This document shows positions 62,701 to 64,000 of a stretch of 64,000 nt of DNA, piece after piece (position 1 is the first letter of the stretch; each line of letters opens with the position of its first letter). The position numbers were made by a program, and so were the translations under genes. Location: NCBI GenBank assembly GCA_013396655.1, contig WBMV01002769.1, forward strand, positions 1 to 64,000. Reading direction: 5' to 3'. Below the pieces are notes generated by a model. It searched no databases and was not told the DNA's origin. It saw only the letters and a program-made list of their open reading frames with translations. The stretch is from Campylorhamphus procurvoides (Eukaryota; Chordata; Aves; Passeriformes; Dendrocolaptidae).

Positions 62701-64000
62701 GACAAGAAAGGACCTTAAAAATTTCAATGTACTTCTGCAGTTAATTAAGTACATCAGTATACTTCCCAAAATTATGTTTACAATTACGTTACACCTACAT
62801 TTTTAATGAAAAACTTGCTTGCCTCCTGCTGTCTGTGATGACTCAGAAACCTGAGGGTTGTCTTCTAAAGTCTCCTTAGAGGCATTTTCAGTGGAAGCCA
62901 AAGAAAATATAGTTCATAAAGAATTCAGCAAAGCAAGCAAGACAATATCTGGTCTTGAAATATGAATATTTTCAGAGGACATTATTTTAACTAGGTTTGT
63001 TTTTTAGAAAAGTTAATTTCCACTGTGAGTTTCTTGCGTGTGTATAGAAATATATGTGTGTATGTACATGCATGTGTGTATAGACATATATCTTTCCCAT
63101 AATTGCCTATGTGGTTTGATTTAATTGAAAGATGTGGGGAAAAAAAGGTGTCTTAAATTATCATCCAAGGGTTCTAATCACTTTTAAAATCTGATGTTGC
63201 ATGGTCATCAATATAAAACCTCACAGGTGAGTGATTCACATGATGCAGGGGACAATGTTTTGGCTCATTCTGTTTGTAGAAAAGATTGTGAAGAACAGAA
63301 AATACAAAAGAAGTACTAGAAGAGAGATTGGGAGCTTCTTTCAGGGGGATTGCCATATGTTTTTACCCATCAACTATATGCAGACTTTAAAATGAATCAT
63401 GTTTATAACTGCCTTTGCAGGTGACAATGCAAATATTTACCTGAGTTATTATTGTCACTTTCCTGATTAAACTGACAATTAGTTTCTTAACAAACCATTA
63501 AACATTTATCAACCAATAGAAAGACAACAGTTGTTATGCACAGCACTTTACCTTCCACTGGATGGCTGGAAAAATATTTTTTAATTTATAATTAGTATTT
63601 TTCAGTACTTGAAAAAGTAAAATAAATAAAATATAGCAAAATCTTATGAGGGTTTATTACAATGGACTGTTAAGGAGAAATTAATAAGAGATTATTATTA
63701 TATAGACAAGTTTCAATCTCATTAATGCGTTCAATTCAGCCAAACTGACCTTCTGCATTTCAATTGTTTTTTACCATCAAGTGCTAAAGTTGTGCCCTGT
63801 ACTGACACTCATTGAAATTAACAGCGTAGAAGTCCCAACTGTATGGGTAGATCATTGTTCATCAGTGTCATGAACAAACTACTTCATACAGGGTGACTGA
63901 CTTCAAAATACTGGATCCCCATCTGGTGAGACCTAATGAGCAATGGAGAAGTTTGAAGGTAATGAAGCAAGTCCCTTTTTTGGCAGATGTTACTTGACAG
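59729..64000. other. Unique DNA, no gene seen
   Basis: No gene, RNA gene or interspersed repeat is recognised. Frames at 61173-61445 (+), 61570-61761 (+) and 62564-62806 (+) have no recognisable domain. A TG-type degenerate repeat is listed separately. Confidence 0.55.
63035..63092. repeat. Degenerate TG/TATG repeat
   Basis: Two copies of a gtgtgtatagaaatatat-like string (about 63038-63055 and 63073-63091) are linked by tgtgtgtatgtacatgcatg. Confidence 0.75.

Noticed and set aside
1..64000. CRISPR arrays, operons, phage genes, rRNA genes
   Set aside because: No regular repeat-spacer pattern, no tightly packed long reading frames and no rRNA-like sequence. The composition and repeats are those of a vertebrate nuclear genome.

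Overview
The window looks like AT-rich, non-coding nuclear DNA from a bird, most likely a songbird (passerine). The case rests on repeats. At least eight truncated CR1 LINE copies end in the bird-type tail (attctatgattcta and variants). At 46031-46173 there is a SINE with a tRNA-Ile-like head and a CR1-like tail, the architecture of TguSINE1 known from zebra finch. There are also several short solo-LTR-like segments. The lineage call is from memory of these families; no search was run. Nothing indicates bacterial or phage DNA: there are no operons, no Shine-Dalgarno spacing, no CRISPR array and no rRNA.

No intact protein-coding gene was found. Open frames of 60-164 codons occur on both strands, often overlapping. 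Those of recognisable origin are CR1 ORF2 debris (15125-15310 -, 30774-31223 -, 58075-58383 +, 59254-59607 +). The window could be a gene desert or the inside of a very large intron. The best hints of unannotated exons are two splice-site-bounded segments on the + strand, at 9940-10001 and 11153-11227.

Layout. 1-7100: AT-rich unique DNA with microsatellites and one G-quadruplex motif (minus strand, 5496-5526). 7101-7733: LTR-like element with an internal G-quadruplex motif. 7734-15076: mostly unique DNA with a degenerate 26-bp minisatellite (8690-8819) and the exon candidates. 15077-15625: CR1 (-), followed by an 11-bp-type minisatellite. 15862-24363: unique DNA with one stop-poor island (22223-22717). 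24364-24394: perfect 14-bp hairpin. 24807-24869: possible ancient retroposon relic. 25535-26184: LTR-like element (+) with duplicated 88-bp U3 units. 27976-28041 and 30729-31265: CR1 pieces. About 33734-34440: LTR-like element (-). 44713-45026: solo LTR (-) with a perfect 5-bp target-site duplication. 46031-46173: tRNA-Ile SINE. 49030-50422: two CR1 pieces (+). 54210-54400: CR1 (-). 58075-59728: two CR1 copies head to tail (+).

No genes act together here. The main content is a record of retroposon insertion and decay. The most useful items to follow up are the solo LTR with its duplication, the LTR with duplicated U3 units, the SINE, the hairpin, the candidate ancient retroposon and the splice-bounded exon candidates.
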